A stretch of DNA of 64,000 bases, taken from the NCBI RefSeq assembly GCF_016804325.1, contig NZ_CP043627.1, forward strand, positions 4,203,501 through 4,267,500, given 5' to 3'. Shown here piece after piece: positions 44,932-53,615 of this stretch. The number at the start of each line of letters is the position of its first letter. Position 1 is the first letter of the stretch. Below the pieces are notes generated by a model, which was given only the letters and a program-made list of their open reading frames with translations, was not told where the DNA came from and made no database searches. The DNA comes from Methylobacterium aquaticum (lineage in GTDB: Bacteria; Pseudomonadota; Alphaproteobacteria; Rhizobiales; Beijerinckiaceae). The translations under genes were made by a program, and so were the position numbers.

Positions 44932-46217
44932 GTTCGTCTCTCGACGAGCGCTCGTTACGCGAGGTGCTGGCGCGGCCGCGCCTCGCCCGCGTGCTCGCCG
45001 CCCTCGACGCACCGGGCGAGGAGACCCGCCTCGTCGGCGGCGCGGTGCGCGACGCGCTGCTCGGCCGCCCGGTCGCCGATATCGACCTCGCCACCACGCT
45101 CCTGCCCGAGGCGGTGGTGGCGCGCGCCGTTGCCGCCGGCCTCAAGCCGGTGCCGACCGGCATCGCCCACGGCACCGTGACGGTGGTGGCGGAGGGCGAG
45201 CCGTTCGAGGTCACGACCCTGCGCGAGGATATCGAGACCGACGGGCGCCACGCCGTGGTGCGCTTCGGCCGCGACTTTTCCCGTGATGCCGCCCGGCGCG
45301 ACTTCACCGTCAACGCCCTCTCGGTCACGCCCGATGCCTGCATCCACGACACGGTCGGCGGCCTCGCCGACCTGGCGGCGGCCCGGGTGCGCTTCATCGG
45401 CGAGGCGCGCCAGCGCATCCGCGAGGATTACCTGCGGGTCCTGCGGTTCTTCCGCTTCCACGCCCGCTACGGCGCCGGCGCCCCCGATCCGGAAGGGCTC
45501 GCCGCGTCGATCGAGGCCCGGGACGGGCTGGCGCTCCTCTCCCGCGAGCGCGTGCGGGGGGAGCTCCTGAAGCTCCTCGTCGCCCCCGGCGCCGCCGCCG
45601 TCGTCGCAATCCTGTCCGAGACGGGCCTGCTGCAACGCCTGATCGGCGGCGTCGGCGATCTCGGCCGGCTCGCCCGCCTCGCCGCCGCAGAAGCCGAGCC
45701 GGATGCCGTGCGCCGCCTCGCGGCACTCGCGGTGCGCTCGCAGGCCGATGCCGAGCGCCTGCGGGAGGGTTTGCGCCTGTCGAAGGCCGAGCATGCGGGC
45801 CTCGCCGCTTACGCCGGGGCCGAGGCCGCCCTGCACGGGGCGCTCGCCCCCCTGACGGTCGCGGATGTGCGGCGCCTCGTGGCGGTGCACGGGGCGGGGG
45901 CGGCGGCGGATGCCGTCCTGGTGCTGAGGGGCGAGCCGCGGCCGGTGCTGACGCCGGAGGCCGCCGAGGCGCTCGCCCGCTTCGGCACCGCGGCCGAGCC
46001 GGTGCCGGTCCTGCCGGTCACCGGCGCCGCGCTCGTGGCGGCCGGCGCCCCGCCCGGCCGCGGCCTCGGCCTCGGCCTCGCGGCGGCGCGCCGGGCCTGG
46101 CTCGCGGAAGGCTGCCCCACGGACGGCGCCGCCAAGGCGCGGCTGCGCGCCCTGGCGCTCGAGGCCGCCGGGGGAACACGCGAAGAGGCCGGTCGTTCGC
46201 CCCGTTCCAAGAGCTGA
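44928..46217 (+). CDS. CCA tRNA nucleotidyltransferase
   Basis: A 429-residue class II enzyme that builds or repairs the CCA end of tRNAs. The head domain shows RLVGGAVRDALLG (35-47) and the metal-binding DIDLAT (51-56). RRDFTVNALS is the third motif. RIREDYLRVLRFFRFHARY starts the neck region that selects CTP and ATP. GTG at 44928 overlaps the DUF6111 stop. In this clade one enzyme usually adds all three bases. Confidence 0.93.
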   Translation: MSSSLDERSLREVLARPRLARVLAALDAPGEETRLVGGAVRDALLGRPVADIDLATTLLPEAVVARAVAAGLKPVPTGIAHGTVTVVAEGEPFEVTTLREDIETDGRHAVVRFGRDFSRDAARRDFTVNALSVTPDACIHDTVGGLADLAAARVRFIGEARQRIREDYLRVLRFFRFHARYGAGAPDPEGLAASIEARDGLALLSRERVRGELLKLLVAPGAAAVVAILSETGLLQRLIGGVGDLGRLARLAAAEAEPDAVRRLAALAVRSQADAERLREGLRLSKAEHAGLAAYAGAEAALHGALAPLTVADVRRLVAVHGAGAAADAVLVLRGEPRPVLTPEAAEALARFGTAAEPVPVLPVTGAALVAAGAPPGRGLGLGLAAARRAWLAEGCPTDGAAKARLRALALEAAGGTREEAGRSPRSKS

Positions 46218-46249
46218 CATCCCCGGGCTCGCCCGGAGGGAGGACGGGA

Positions 46250-46369
46250 ATGGCGCGGATCGCGATGATGATCGGGGCGGCCGCCGTGATGGCCGGGGCG
46301 ATGGCCCTGTCCACCCTGGCGGACGGACTGCGCGAGGCCGGCCGGGGGCAGCAGGCCAAGCCTACCTGA
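46250..46369 (+). CDS. Very small membrane protein (39 residues)
   Basis: A 39-codon frame starting MARIAMMIGAAAVMAGAMAL, a single hydrophobic helix, followed by a short charged tail. GGAGGGAGGA lies directly before the ATG, a better ribosome site than most genes here have. Its stop lies inside the first unit of an 18-base tandem repeat. It follows the CCA gene by 32 bases and may be cotranscribed. Function is unknown. Confidence 0.5.
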   Translation: MARIAMMIGAAAVMAGAMALSTLADGLREAGRGQQAKPT

Positions 46370-46427
46370 GGGACCAAGCCCACCTGAGGGACCAAGCCCA
46401 CCTGAGGGACCAAGCCCACCTGAGGGA
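46356..46427. repeat. Four tandem 18-bp repeats
   Basis: CCAAGCC(C/T)ACCTGAGGGA is repeated four times: 46356-46373, 46374-46391, 46392-46409 and 46410-46427; only the first unit differs (one T). The repeat straddles the stop codon of the 39-residue gene and lies between it and the DUF4198 gene. Confidence 0.9.
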
Positions 46428-46592
46428 CTTCGATCCCGGGACGGGCCCGCAAGATCGCCGCCCCGGGTCTCCCTCGGGGGATCGGTTTGCCGCCGGATGG
46501 GTTATGGTGGCTGGCTGCCGCGGGCCCGCTTCGTGCCTCGCCCCACCCGCGCGAGGCGCCGTCCGGCGCCGCCCGATGGAGACCGACGATCG

Positions 46593-47369
46593 ATGCTGCC
46601 CCTGCTCCGCACCGCCCTGGCCGCCGCCCTCGTCCTCGGTGCCGCGCGGCCCGGCAGCGCGCACGAGCTGTGGCTGACGCTCAGCACCGTCGAGCCGGCG
46701 CCGCAGGTCCGGGTCAATTACGGCCACGCCTCGAAGCGCCAATCCCCGCGGGCGCCCCAGCTCGTCCAGCTGGTGGCCCTGACGCAGGATGGCGGCAGCA
46801 CGGATCTGCGCGGGGGCCTCAAGCCCGCCCCGCCGGACGTCCCTCCCGCCCTGCTGGCGCCGCTCGGGACGAAGCCGGGCCGTACGCTCGTCGCGGCGAC
46901 CTACGATTCCGGCTACTGGACCACGCTTCGCGACGGCACCCGCCTGAATGCCAGCCGGCGCCTGGTGCCGGAGGCCCGCGAGGGCCGCTGGTCGGTGAAA
47001 TACGCCAAGGCCGCCTTCGGCCCCGGCGCGCCGTGGCTGCGGGTGGTCGGCCACACCCTGGAGATCGTGCCGATCGAGATCCCGGGGCCGACCGCGGGGG
47101 CGATCCGGGTCCGGGTGCTGTTCCGCGGCGCGCCCCTGCCCGGCGCCGACCTCTATTACGGCGAGAGCGGCATGGAGCCGGAGCGGGCCGGCCTGCCGGC
47201 CTACACCACCGATCCGGAGGGCATCGCCACGGTGCCGATCCGCAAGGCCGGCAGCCAGGTGCTCACGGTCAGCCAGACGGTGAGCCCGTCGGCCACCCCG
47301 ACGCTCGCCGACGAGGACGTCTACACCGCGACCTTCGCGTTCCGGCTCGACGAGCCGTCGGTCAACTGA
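46593..47369 (+). CDS. DUF4198 domain periplasmic protein
   Basis: A 258-residue exported protein. MLPLLRTALAAALVLGAARP plus GSAHE is a Sec signal with cleavage before HELWL, leaving an N-terminal His after AHE, as in DUF4198 proteins, some of which (NikK-like) serve nickel or cobalt uptake. Conserved blocks are HELWLTL, VNYGHASKRQS and GAPLPGADLYYGES. The ATG at 46593 is chosen because it begins the signal. A metal role would fit the lar genes at 13-16 kb, but they are 30 kb away. Confidence 0.82.
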   Translation: MLPLLRTALAAALVLGAARPGSAHELWLTLSTVEPAPQVRVNYGHASKRQSPRAPQLVQLVALTQDGGSTDLRGGLKPAPPDVPPALLAPLGTKPGRTLVAATYDSGYWTTLRDGTRLNASRRLVPEAREGRWSVKYAKAAFGPGAPWLRVVGHTLEIVPIEIPGPTAGAIRVRVLFRGAPLPGADLYYGESGMEPERAGLPAYTTDPEGIATVPIRKAGSQVLTVSQTVSPSATPTLADEDVYTATFAFRLDEPSVN

Positions 47370-47376
47370 GCGGGCG

Positions 47377-47844
47377 TTACGTCGCGACGCCGACCGGGGC
47401 GATCGGCGCGAACACGCAATCCTCCGCGCTGCCATCCTCGTGCACCAGCATCGCGAAGGTGCCGGGCGCCGACAGGGTCGTCATGTGGGCGTGCCAGGCG
47501 CCGCTGCGATAGACGATTCCCGTATCCCCCGGCACCCGGAAGGCGCGCAAGCCCGCCTCGTCCGGCCGCCCGCCGGCATCGGGCGCCACCACCACCAGGT
47601 ACGCGCCGACGGCGAGCGGCAGGAAGGCCTGCGCCGAATGCGGGTGCCGTTCGAGCCGCCCCAGGGGCGTCGTGTCGGCGAAGGGCTCGCTGCGGATCAA
47701 TGCGAGGTTGAGGGATGCGCCCGGGCGCCCGTTCTCGATCCCGGCCGCCCGGTCCTGCCGCGGCCCGGCCGCCGGGCCGACCAGCAGGGTGCCGTAGGGA
47801 GCGAAGGCCTCGGCGGTGATCGGCTCGATCGGAAGGGTGCGCAT
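47377..47844 (-). CDS. allA: Ureidoglycolate lyase
   Basis: A 155-residue cupin-like enzyme that splits ureidoglycolate to glyoxylate and urea, the last step of allantoin use. RTLPIEPITAEAFAPYGTLL, LERHPHSAQAFLPL and YRSGAWHAHMTTL are family blocks, with the catalytic His/Lys region visible. It starts 11 bases after the GMC oxidoreductase stop on the same strand. Other allantoin genes are absent here except possibly the M20 amidohydrolase at 20 kb. Confidence 0.88.
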   Translation of the reverse strand: MRTLPIEPITAEAFAPYGTLLVGPAAGPRQDRAAGIENGRPGASLNLALIRSEPFADTTPLGRLERHPHSAQAFLPLAVGAYLVVVAPDAGGRPDEAGLRAFRVPGDTGIVYRSGAWHAHMTTLSAPGTFAMLVHEDGSAEDCVFAPIAPVGVAT

Positions 47845-47855
47845 CTCGGATCCTC

Positions 47856-49451
47856 TCAGCGGTGATCCTCGCGTATCAGGTCCGCCCCCTTCTCGGCGAT
47901 CATCATCACGGCGGCCTGGGTGTTGGCCGAGACCTCGGTCGGCATCACGCTGGCGTCGATCACCCGCAGGCCCTGAAGGCCGCGCACCCGCAGGCGCTCG
48001 TCCACCACCGCCTCCGGGCCCTGGCCCATGCTGCACGTCCCGACCGGGTGGTAGATGGTCTGGCCGTCGCGGCGGGCGAAATCGAGCCATTCGTCGTCGG
48101 TCTGCACGCCCGGACCGGGATTGAGCTCGTGGGCGCGATAAGCGTCCATCGCGGGCTGCGCGATCACCCGGCGGGCGATGCGCATGCCCTCGATCAGCGC
48201 CTCCTGGTCGCCGCGCACGCTCAGGAAGTTCGGGCGGATCGCCGGGGGGCGCATCGGATCGGCCGAGACCGCGTGGATGGTGCCGCGGGATTCGGGGCGC
48301 AGCTGCGTCACGCCGATGGTCATGCCGGGCTCGCGGTCGAGGGTGCGGTCGGCGGCGTTGGCGTAGCTCGCATGCATGAAGAAGTACTGCACGTCGGGCC
48401 CGGCGAGGTCCGGCCGCGTGCGCACGAAGCCGTGGGCGAGGCCGGTGCCGAGGGTCAGGATGCCCCTGCGGGTCAGGGCATATTGCCCGACCGCGAGGGC
48501 GAGGCGCCAGCCGCGGGTCGCCTCGTTGAGGGTCACCGGCAGCTTGACGCGCCAGTTCATCCGGGTGGCGTAGTGATCGCGGTAGTTCTCGCCGACCCCC
48601 GGCAGGGCGTGGCGGACCCGGATTCCTGCCCGCGCCAGCACGTCGGGCCGGCCGATGCCGGAGAGTTCGAGGAGGTGCGGCGACTGCACGGCGCCCGCCG
48701 CCAGGATCACCTCGCCCCTCGCGCTCACCTGCTCCTCGCGCCCGTCCCGGCGATAGGTGACGCCGGTCACGCGGGTGCCGTCGAGATCGAGGCGCAGGAC
48801 GTGGGCGTTGGTGCGCACGATCAGGTTCGGGCGCGTGCGGGCCGGCTGCAGGTAGGCGTCCCGGGCGCTCCAGCGCCGGCCGTCGCGCTGGTTGGCCTGG
48901 TAGGTGCCGAAACCCTCCTGCGAGGCGCCGTTATAATCCGGGTTCTCGGGGTAGCCGGCCTCGGTCCCGGCGCGGATGAAGGCGTCGGCCAGCGGATTCT
49001 TCACCCCGACCCGGGTGACGTGGAGCGGACCGCCCCGGCCGCGCAAAGCGGGATCGCCGCCCTCGAAATGCTCGAGCTTGCGGAAATACGGCAGCACGTC
49101 GTCCCAGGCCCAGCCGCGGTTGCCGCTCTGGGCCCAGGTGTCGAAGTCCTGCGGCTGGCCGCGCACGAAGATCATGCCGTTGATCAGCGTCGAGCCGCCC
49201 AGCCCCTTGCCGCGGGGCACCACGATGGCGCGCTCGTGGGTGTTCGGCTCCGGCTCGGTGGAGAAGCGCCAGTTGAAGGCGGCGCCGGTGAGGAGCCTTG
49301 GAAATCCCGCCGGGATGCCGACCCAGAAGCCGGTGCCTTCCCCGCCTGCCTCCAACAGCAGCACGCGGGTGCGCGGGTCCTCGCTCAGGCGGGCGGCCAG
49401 CACGCAGCCCGCCGTGCCCCCGCCGACGATGACGACGTCGAACGCGTCCAT
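47856..49451 (-). CDS. GMC family oxidoreductase
   Basis: A 531-residue FAD flavoprotein of the glucose-methanol-choline family. The N-terminal Rossmann motif is VVIVGGGTAGCVLAARLSE; GKGLGGSTLINGMIFVRG is GMC signature 1; GAVQSPHLLELSGIG is signature 2; the catalytic region is YHPVGTCSMG with DASVMPTEVSANTQA after it. Choline dehydrogenase and alkyl alcohol dehydrogenases are near relatives. It is 276 bases downstream of an FAD-linked oxidase and ahead of allA. The substrate is unknown. Confidence 0.9.
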   Translation of the reverse strand: MDAFDVVIVGGGTAGCVLAARLSEDPRTRVLLLEAGGEGTGFWVGIPAGFPRLLTGAAFNWRFSTEPEPNTHERAIVVPRGKGLGGSTLINGMIFVRGQPQDFDTWAQSGNRGWAWDDVLPYFRKLEHFEGGDPALRGRGGPLHVTRVGVKNPLADAFIRAGTEAGYPENPDYNGASQEGFGTYQANQRDGRRWSARDAYLQPARTRPNLIVRTNAHVLRLDLDGTRVTGVTYRRDGREEQVSARGEVILAAGAVQSPHLLELSGIGRPDVLARAGIRVRHALPGVGENYRDHYATRMNWRVKLPVTLNEATRGWRLALAVGQYALTRRGILTLGTGLAHGFVRTRPDLAGPDVQYFFMHASYANAADRTLDREPGMTIGVTQLRPESRGTIHAVSADPMRPPAIRPNFLSVRGDQEALIEGMRIARRVIAQPAMDAYRAHELNPGPGVQTDDEWLDFARRDGQTIYHPVGTCSMGQGPEAVVDERLRVRGLQGLRVIDASVMPTEVSANTQAAVMMIAEKGADLIREDHR

Positions 49452-49511
49452 GGTCCTCCCTCCGTGGTTGTTAGTTCTTATCGTCGTGGCCCGCCCTGAA
49501 CCCTCCCCCCA

Positions 49512-49573
49512 CGGAACTCGGTCTTGCCCGAGTTCCGCACCCACTTGCCCAAGTCGGGCATGCCCGACTTGGG
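49512..49573. repeat. Two adjacent palindromes
   Basis: CGGAACTCGG (49512-49521) pairs with CCGAGTTCCG (49528-49537); next to it, CCCAAGTCGGGCA (49548-49560) and TGCCCGACTTGGG (49561-49573) form a perfect 26-base palindrome without a loop. They lie in the 276-base gap between two minus-strand oxidoreductase genes, with GC-rich inverted shoulders beyond. Probably a palindromic repeat element of a different family from those at 23.6 and 58.6 kb. Confidence 0.75.
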
Positions 49574-49727
49574 ACGGGGGAGGGGGCCCGGCGGAGCCGG
49601 GCGGGAGAGGGGACGCCGCTTCCGAAAATGCCTCGACCGTCGTGACGGGCACCACCCGGATCGGCGTCACGGTTCCCTCTCCCGCTCCGCTCGGTGGGGT
49701 TATCCTCCCCCGCAAAGGGCGGAGGGC

Positions 49728-51155
49728 TCAACCCGCCCGCGTCTCTTCATCTCGCGCCAGCACCTTGCCCGGATTCAGGATCCCCTCCGGATCGAGCGCC
49801 GCCTTGATCCGCCGCGCCAGCGCCATCTCGTCGGGATGCCGGTGGCGGGCGAGTTCGGCGACGCGATACTGGCCGATGCCGTGCTCGGCCGAGATGCTGC
49901 CGCTGTAGCGGTCCACCACCCCGTGAACGAGGGCGTTGATCGCCTCGGACGAGTGCTCCGGCCCGATCAGGACGTTGTAGTGGATGTTGCCGTCGCCCAT
50001 GTGGCCGAAGGCGTTGACGCGGGTGCCGGGGGCGCCCGCCGCCAGCACCCGGCCGGCCTCGTCGAGGAAGGCGGGGATCGCGGTGATCGGCACCGAGACG
50101 TCGTGCTTCACGCTCTTGCCCTCGCGGGCCTCGCACTCGGTCACGTGCTCGCGCAGCGCCCACAGCTCGGCGGCCTGGCGGCCGGATTCGGCCAGCACCC
50201 CGTCGGTGGCGTCCTCGCGCTCCAGCGCCGTGCCGAGCACCCCCTCCATCGCCTCGCGGAGCCCCGAGAGCGACGAGGCCGCCTCGATCAGCACGCTCCA
50301 GCCCGCCTGCCCGACCGGGCTCTTCAAGCCCGCATGCCTCTCCACCAGGCCCAGCGAGGTGCCGGAGATCAGCTCGAAGGCCTGGATGCTGTCGCCGATC
50401 TCCTCCTGCGCCAGGGTGAACAGGCGGAGCGCCGCCGCCGGATCGGGCACGGCCAGCAACGCCGTCGCGCCGTGGCGCGGCCTGGGTACCAGGCGCAGCA
50501 CGGCGGCCGTGACGATGCCGAGGGTGCCCTCGGTGCCGATGAAGAGCTGCTTCCAGTCGTAGCCGGCATTGTCCTTGCGCAGCGCCCGCAAGCCGTCGAC
50601 GACGGTGCCGTCGGCGAGCACCACTTCGAGGCCGAGGACGAGGCCGCGGGTCATGCCGTAGCGCACCACGTTGATCCCGCCGGCATTGGTCGCGATCACG
50701 CCGCCGACCAGCGCCGAGCCCTCCGCCGCGAAGCTCACCGGCAGGAGCCGCCCGGCGGCCTCGGCGGCATCCTGCGCGACCTTCAGGACGCAGCCGGCCT
50801 CGGCGGTCAGCGTCAGGCCGACGGGATCGATCCCGCGGATCGTGGTCATGCGGGCGAGCGACAGCACCACCTGCGTGGCGGAACCGTCCGGCACCGCGCC
50901 GCCGGCCAGCCCGGTATTGCCGCCCTGCGGCACCAGGGTGGCGCCGGCCTCGGCGCAGAGCCGCACCACCTCGGCCACCTCGGCGGTGGAGGACGGGCGC
51001 ACCACGCAGGCCGGCCGGCCCGGGAAGAGCCGCCGCCAGTCGATCGCGAACGGGGCCATGTCGGCCTCGTCGGTGAGGAGGCCGGCCGGGCCGAGGCGCG
51101 CGCCGAGGCGCCGGATCAGGTCGTCGTACTGGGGCTGGTGGGCCGGAAGGGTCAT
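49728..51155 (-). CDS. FAD-binding oxidoreductase (D-2-hydroxyglutarate/D-lactate dehydrogenase-like)
   Basis: A 475-residue flavoprotein of the FAD-linked oxidase family. VPQGGNTGLAGGAVPDG and NAGGINVVRYGMTRGLVLGLE mark the PCMH FAD domain; NAFGHMGDGNIHYNVL and GSISAEHGIGQYR carry the C-terminal metal/substrate residues. Its motifs are closer to D-2-hydroxyglutarate dehydrogenases than those of the GlcD-type gene at 38.3 kb. No [4Fe-4S] domain is fused. Confidence 0.88.
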   Translation of the reverse strand: MTLPAHQPQYDDLIRRLGARLGPAGLLTDEADMAPFAIDWRRLFPGRPACVVRPSSTAEVAEVVRLCAEAGATLVPQGGNTGLAGGAVPDGSATQVVLSLARMTTIRGIDPVGLTLTAEAGCVLKVAQDAAEAAGRLLPVSFAAEGSALVGGVIATNAGGINVVRYGMTRGLVLGLEVVLADGTVVDGLRALRKDNAGYDWKQLFIGTEGTLGIVTAAVLRLVPRPRHGATALLAVPDPAAALRLFTLAQEEIGDSIQAFELISGTSLGLVERHAGLKSPVGQAGWSVLIEAASSLSGLREAMEGVLGTALEREDATDGVLAESGRQAAELWALREHVTECEAREGKSVKHDVSVPITAIPAFLDEAGRVLAAGAPGTRVNAFGHMGDGNIHYNVLIGPEHSSEAINALVHGVVDRYSGSISAEHGIGQYRVAELARHRHPDEMALARRIKAALDPEGILNPGKVLARDEETRAG

Positions 51156-51433
51156 CGGCGTCCTCCGGAGGGTCGCGCGGGCGGGATCGGGAATCGCGCC
51201 GGCCTCGCCCGGATGGAAGCCGGGGTCAAGCCCGCGCGGACGTGACCCCGGCGCGCGCGCCGGAAGCGGCGCGCCCCCGTGCCGCGCTCCATGGGAAGGA
51301 CCATTTCACCCGGGCCGGCCGGATGGGAGCCGTCATTCGAGTTTTCGGCGGCGGCGCGCCTTTGGCAGCGGGAAGTACTTGCAATATATTGAAATGTATA
51401 TAAAACCCGCATGACGCTCGAATGGAGATGACG
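51156..51433. other. Promoter region of the subtilisin-fold gene
   Basis: No gene. Around 51376-51405 the DNA turns abruptly AT-rich, with the palindrome CAATATATTG (51382-51391) followed by GTATATAAAAC. TTGCAA with a TATA-rich block after it could form a promoter for the gene at 51434. The upstream part is GC-rich and featureless. Confidence 0.45.
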
Positions 51434-52711
51434 ATGCCCGAACGGCGCGTGATTCTCATCCTGCCGACGCAGGAGGCGCTGCACGATTCGGCCATGATGA
51501 GGCTGAATGGTGGCAGCGGAATCCAGCGGCGGCTCACCGGATTGCCAGTCCGAGCAGACATAGACACAAGCTTTTCTGCCGTTCCGCTCGGGGATAGTCA
51601 GTCGGGCTCGCCCGTCTCGGTGTCGTCACCCGCCGCCGCCTCGCACTACGCCGTCCGGGCGACGATCGACGCCGCGGCCGAGCCGGCGGCGCTGACGACG
51701 GAGGGCGCGGCGATCTTCTCCGATCCGCCGATCGCGCATTTCACGGCGCGGGCCGGTGTCCCCGGCGGCACGCGCCACGAGGTGGAGCTGCGCCTCGGCG
51801 TGTCCGGGCTCGCCGCGCGCCGGCTCGACGGCGCCGGCGTGGCGATCGCGGTGGTGGATCGCGGCATCAACCTGGCGCACCTGGCGGCGCGGGACGTGCG
51901 GGCCTCGCTCGACCCCTCGGTGACCTGGCCGCCGCGTCCGGTGGAGCCCGGCCACCATCCGGTCGGCTCCGGCACGCTGTGCGCGCACAATGCCCTGATC
52001 GCCGCCCCGCGGGCGACGCTCCTCGACCTGCCGATCCTGCCGGCGACCGGGATCGGCCTCCTCAGCGACGCGCTCCAGGCCTATGCCCACCTGCTCGCGG
52101 CGGTGCGGGCCGACACGCCGCGCTTCAAGGCGCTCGTCGTCACCAATTCCTGGGGCCTCGGCCACGAGGGCTGGGATTTCCCGGCCGGGCATCCCGGCCG
52201 CTACGTCGACAATCCGGCCCACCCCTTCAACCGGATCGTCGGGACGCTGTCGCGCTACGGCGTCGACATCCTGTTCGCGGCCGGCAACGATGGGCAAGAC
52301 GGCTCCGGCGCCCGCCGCCGGGTCCCCATCATGGGGGCGAACGCCCATCCGGACGTCATCACGGTGACCGGCGCGACCCTGCGGGGCCGGCGGAGCGAAT
52401 GCGCCTCGGAGGGGCCCGGCATTCCCGGCATGGTCTACGCCAAGCCCGACCTCGCGGGTTACACCGACTTCCTCGGCTCGGAAGCGGGCGGGCCGGGTGA
52501 GATCGATGCCGGAACCGCCGCCGCCTGCCCGGTCGCCGCGGGCTGCGTCGCCGCGCTCCGGACCCGGCTGCCGCACCGGCTCCTCCCCCCGCGCGACCTC
52601 ACCGTCGCGCTCCGGACCGACGCGCTCCGCCGCGGCCCGTCGAGCTGGCACCCCGGCCTCGGCTACGGGGTGATCGCGCCCCTGCGCACCGCCATGCGCC
52701 TGGGGCTGTGA
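51434..52711 (+). CDS. Subtilisin-fold (S8) protein lacking catalytic His and Ser
   Basis: A 425-residue protein with a recognisable peptidase S8 fold. The Asp strand is intact (AIAVVDRGINLAHL, Asp142) and the oxyanion Asn is kept (FAAGNDG, Asn285). The His helix reads VGSGTLCAHNALIAAP where active enzymes have GHGTxxAG, so His is replaced by Ser179. The Ser motif reads GTAAACPVAAG in place of GTSMAAPxVAG, so Ser is Ala362. It should therefore be proteolytically dead. Of three close ATGs, 51434 has GGAG at the best distance. No signal peptide is seen. It may bind peptides or act as a decoy or scaffold. Confidence 0.82.
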   Translation: MPERRVILILPTQEALHDSAMMRLNGGSGIQRRLTGLPVRADIDTSFSAVPLGDSQSGSPVSVSSPAAASHYAVRATIDAAAEPAALTTEGAAIFSDPPIAHFTARAGVPGGTRHEVELRLGVSGLAARRLDGAGVAIAVVDRGINLAHLAARDVRASLDPSVTWPPRPVEPGHHPVGSGTLCAHNALIAAPRATLLDLPILPATGIGLLSDALQAYAHLLAAVRADTPRFKALVVTNSWGLGHEGWDFPAGHPGRYVDNPAHPFNRIVGTLSRYGVDILFAAGNDGQDGSGARRRVPIMGANAHPDVITVTGATLRGRRSECASEGPGIPGMVYAKPDLAGYTDFLGSEAGGPGEIDAGTAAACPVAAGCVAALRTRLPHRLLPPRDLTVALRTDALRRGPSSWHPGLGYGVIAPLRTAMRLGL

Positions 52712-52717
52712 GCCGGA

Positions 52718-53515
52718 TCACGGCCGCATGTGCAGGAAATCCGCCATCAGGACGAGCTGACCCTCCAGCATCGGCAGGCCCGGATGGGTGCGGCAGCCCC
52801 GCGCCGCCGCAGCGTGGAGCAGCGGAGTCTCGGCCGGCTGCATGATGATCTCGGCCACCAGCTGGTCCGGGCCGAGCCCGGCCGGATCGAGGGGCAGGGC
52901 GTCGTCGGGCCGCAGGCCCAGCGAGGTGGCGTTGACCACGAGGTCGTGCCCCGCCGGATCCGGGCCGCCGAGGGCGAGATCCAGGTCGGGGACGAGCCGG
53001 CGCAGGCGCGAGAACAGGTCCTCCACCCGCGCGGGCGTGCGGTTGTACACCGTGAGGCGGCTCGCCCCGGCCTCGACGAGCGCGAAGGCGATGGCGTTTG
53101 CCGCCCCGCCGGCGCCTGCGAGGTAGACGCTGCGGCCGCGCGGCTCGTGGCCCGCCGCCCGCAACCCCGCGACGAAGCCGGCCCCGTCGAGGATCTCGCC
53201 GACGAGGCGGCCGTCGGGCTCGCGCCGCACGGCGTTGACGGCGCCGACGAGGCGCGCCGCGTCGCTGACCGAATCGAGGAGCGGCACGATCGCGGTCTTG
53301 TGCGGCACGGTGACGATCGCGCCGCCGAAGCTCCGCACCGCCCGCAGCCCCGCCAGCACCGTCGCGAGATCGGCGGCCGCGACGTGGAGCGGCACCATCA
53401 CCCCGTCGACCCCGCGCTCGGCCATGATGCGGTTGAGCCCCTGCGGCGCCTTCACCTGGGTGATCGGGTCGGCGAGGATCGCGAAGACGCGGGTGCGGCC
53501 GGTGATGTCTGTCAT
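52718..53515 (-). CDS. Shikimate dehydrogenase-like NAD(P) oxidoreductase
   Basis: A 265-residue member of the AroE superfamily. The catalytic lysine (TVPHK, Lys73) and its partner Asp110 (LDGAGF) are kept, as is the nucleotide loop YLAGAGGAANAIA. But the shikimate-carboxylate motif SxS in the usual GxPIxHSxSP is replaced by LADPITQVKAP (14-24). So it probably reduces a different substrate, as seen in other AroE paralogues. It converges on the subtilisin-fold gene with 6 bases between them. Confidence 0.85.
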   Translation of the reverse strand: MTDITGRTRVFAILADPITQVKAPQGLNRIMAERGVDGVMVPLHVAAADLATVLAGLRAVRSFGGAIVTVPHKTAIVPLLDSVSDAARLVGAVNAVRREPDGRLVGEILDGAGFVAGLRAAGHEPRGRSVYLAGAGGAANAIAFALVEAGASRLTVYNRTPARVEDLFSRLRRLVPDLDLALGGPDPAGHDLVVNATSLGLRPDDALPLDPAGLGPDQLVAEIIMQPAETPLLHAAAARGCRTHPGLPMLEGQLVLMADFLHMRP

Positions 53516-53615
53516 GGCGTGGTCTCTCCTCCGGAGCGCGCGGTGCGGATCGTTCGCTCCGGCGCGCGAACGGGACCGATTCGCAGGCTTAGCCCTGACC
53601 CCGGCGGCCGGGAAG

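Noticed and set aside
46356..46427. Possible CRISPR-like repeat array
   Set aside because: The 18-base units are contiguous without spacers, so this is a simple tandem repeat.
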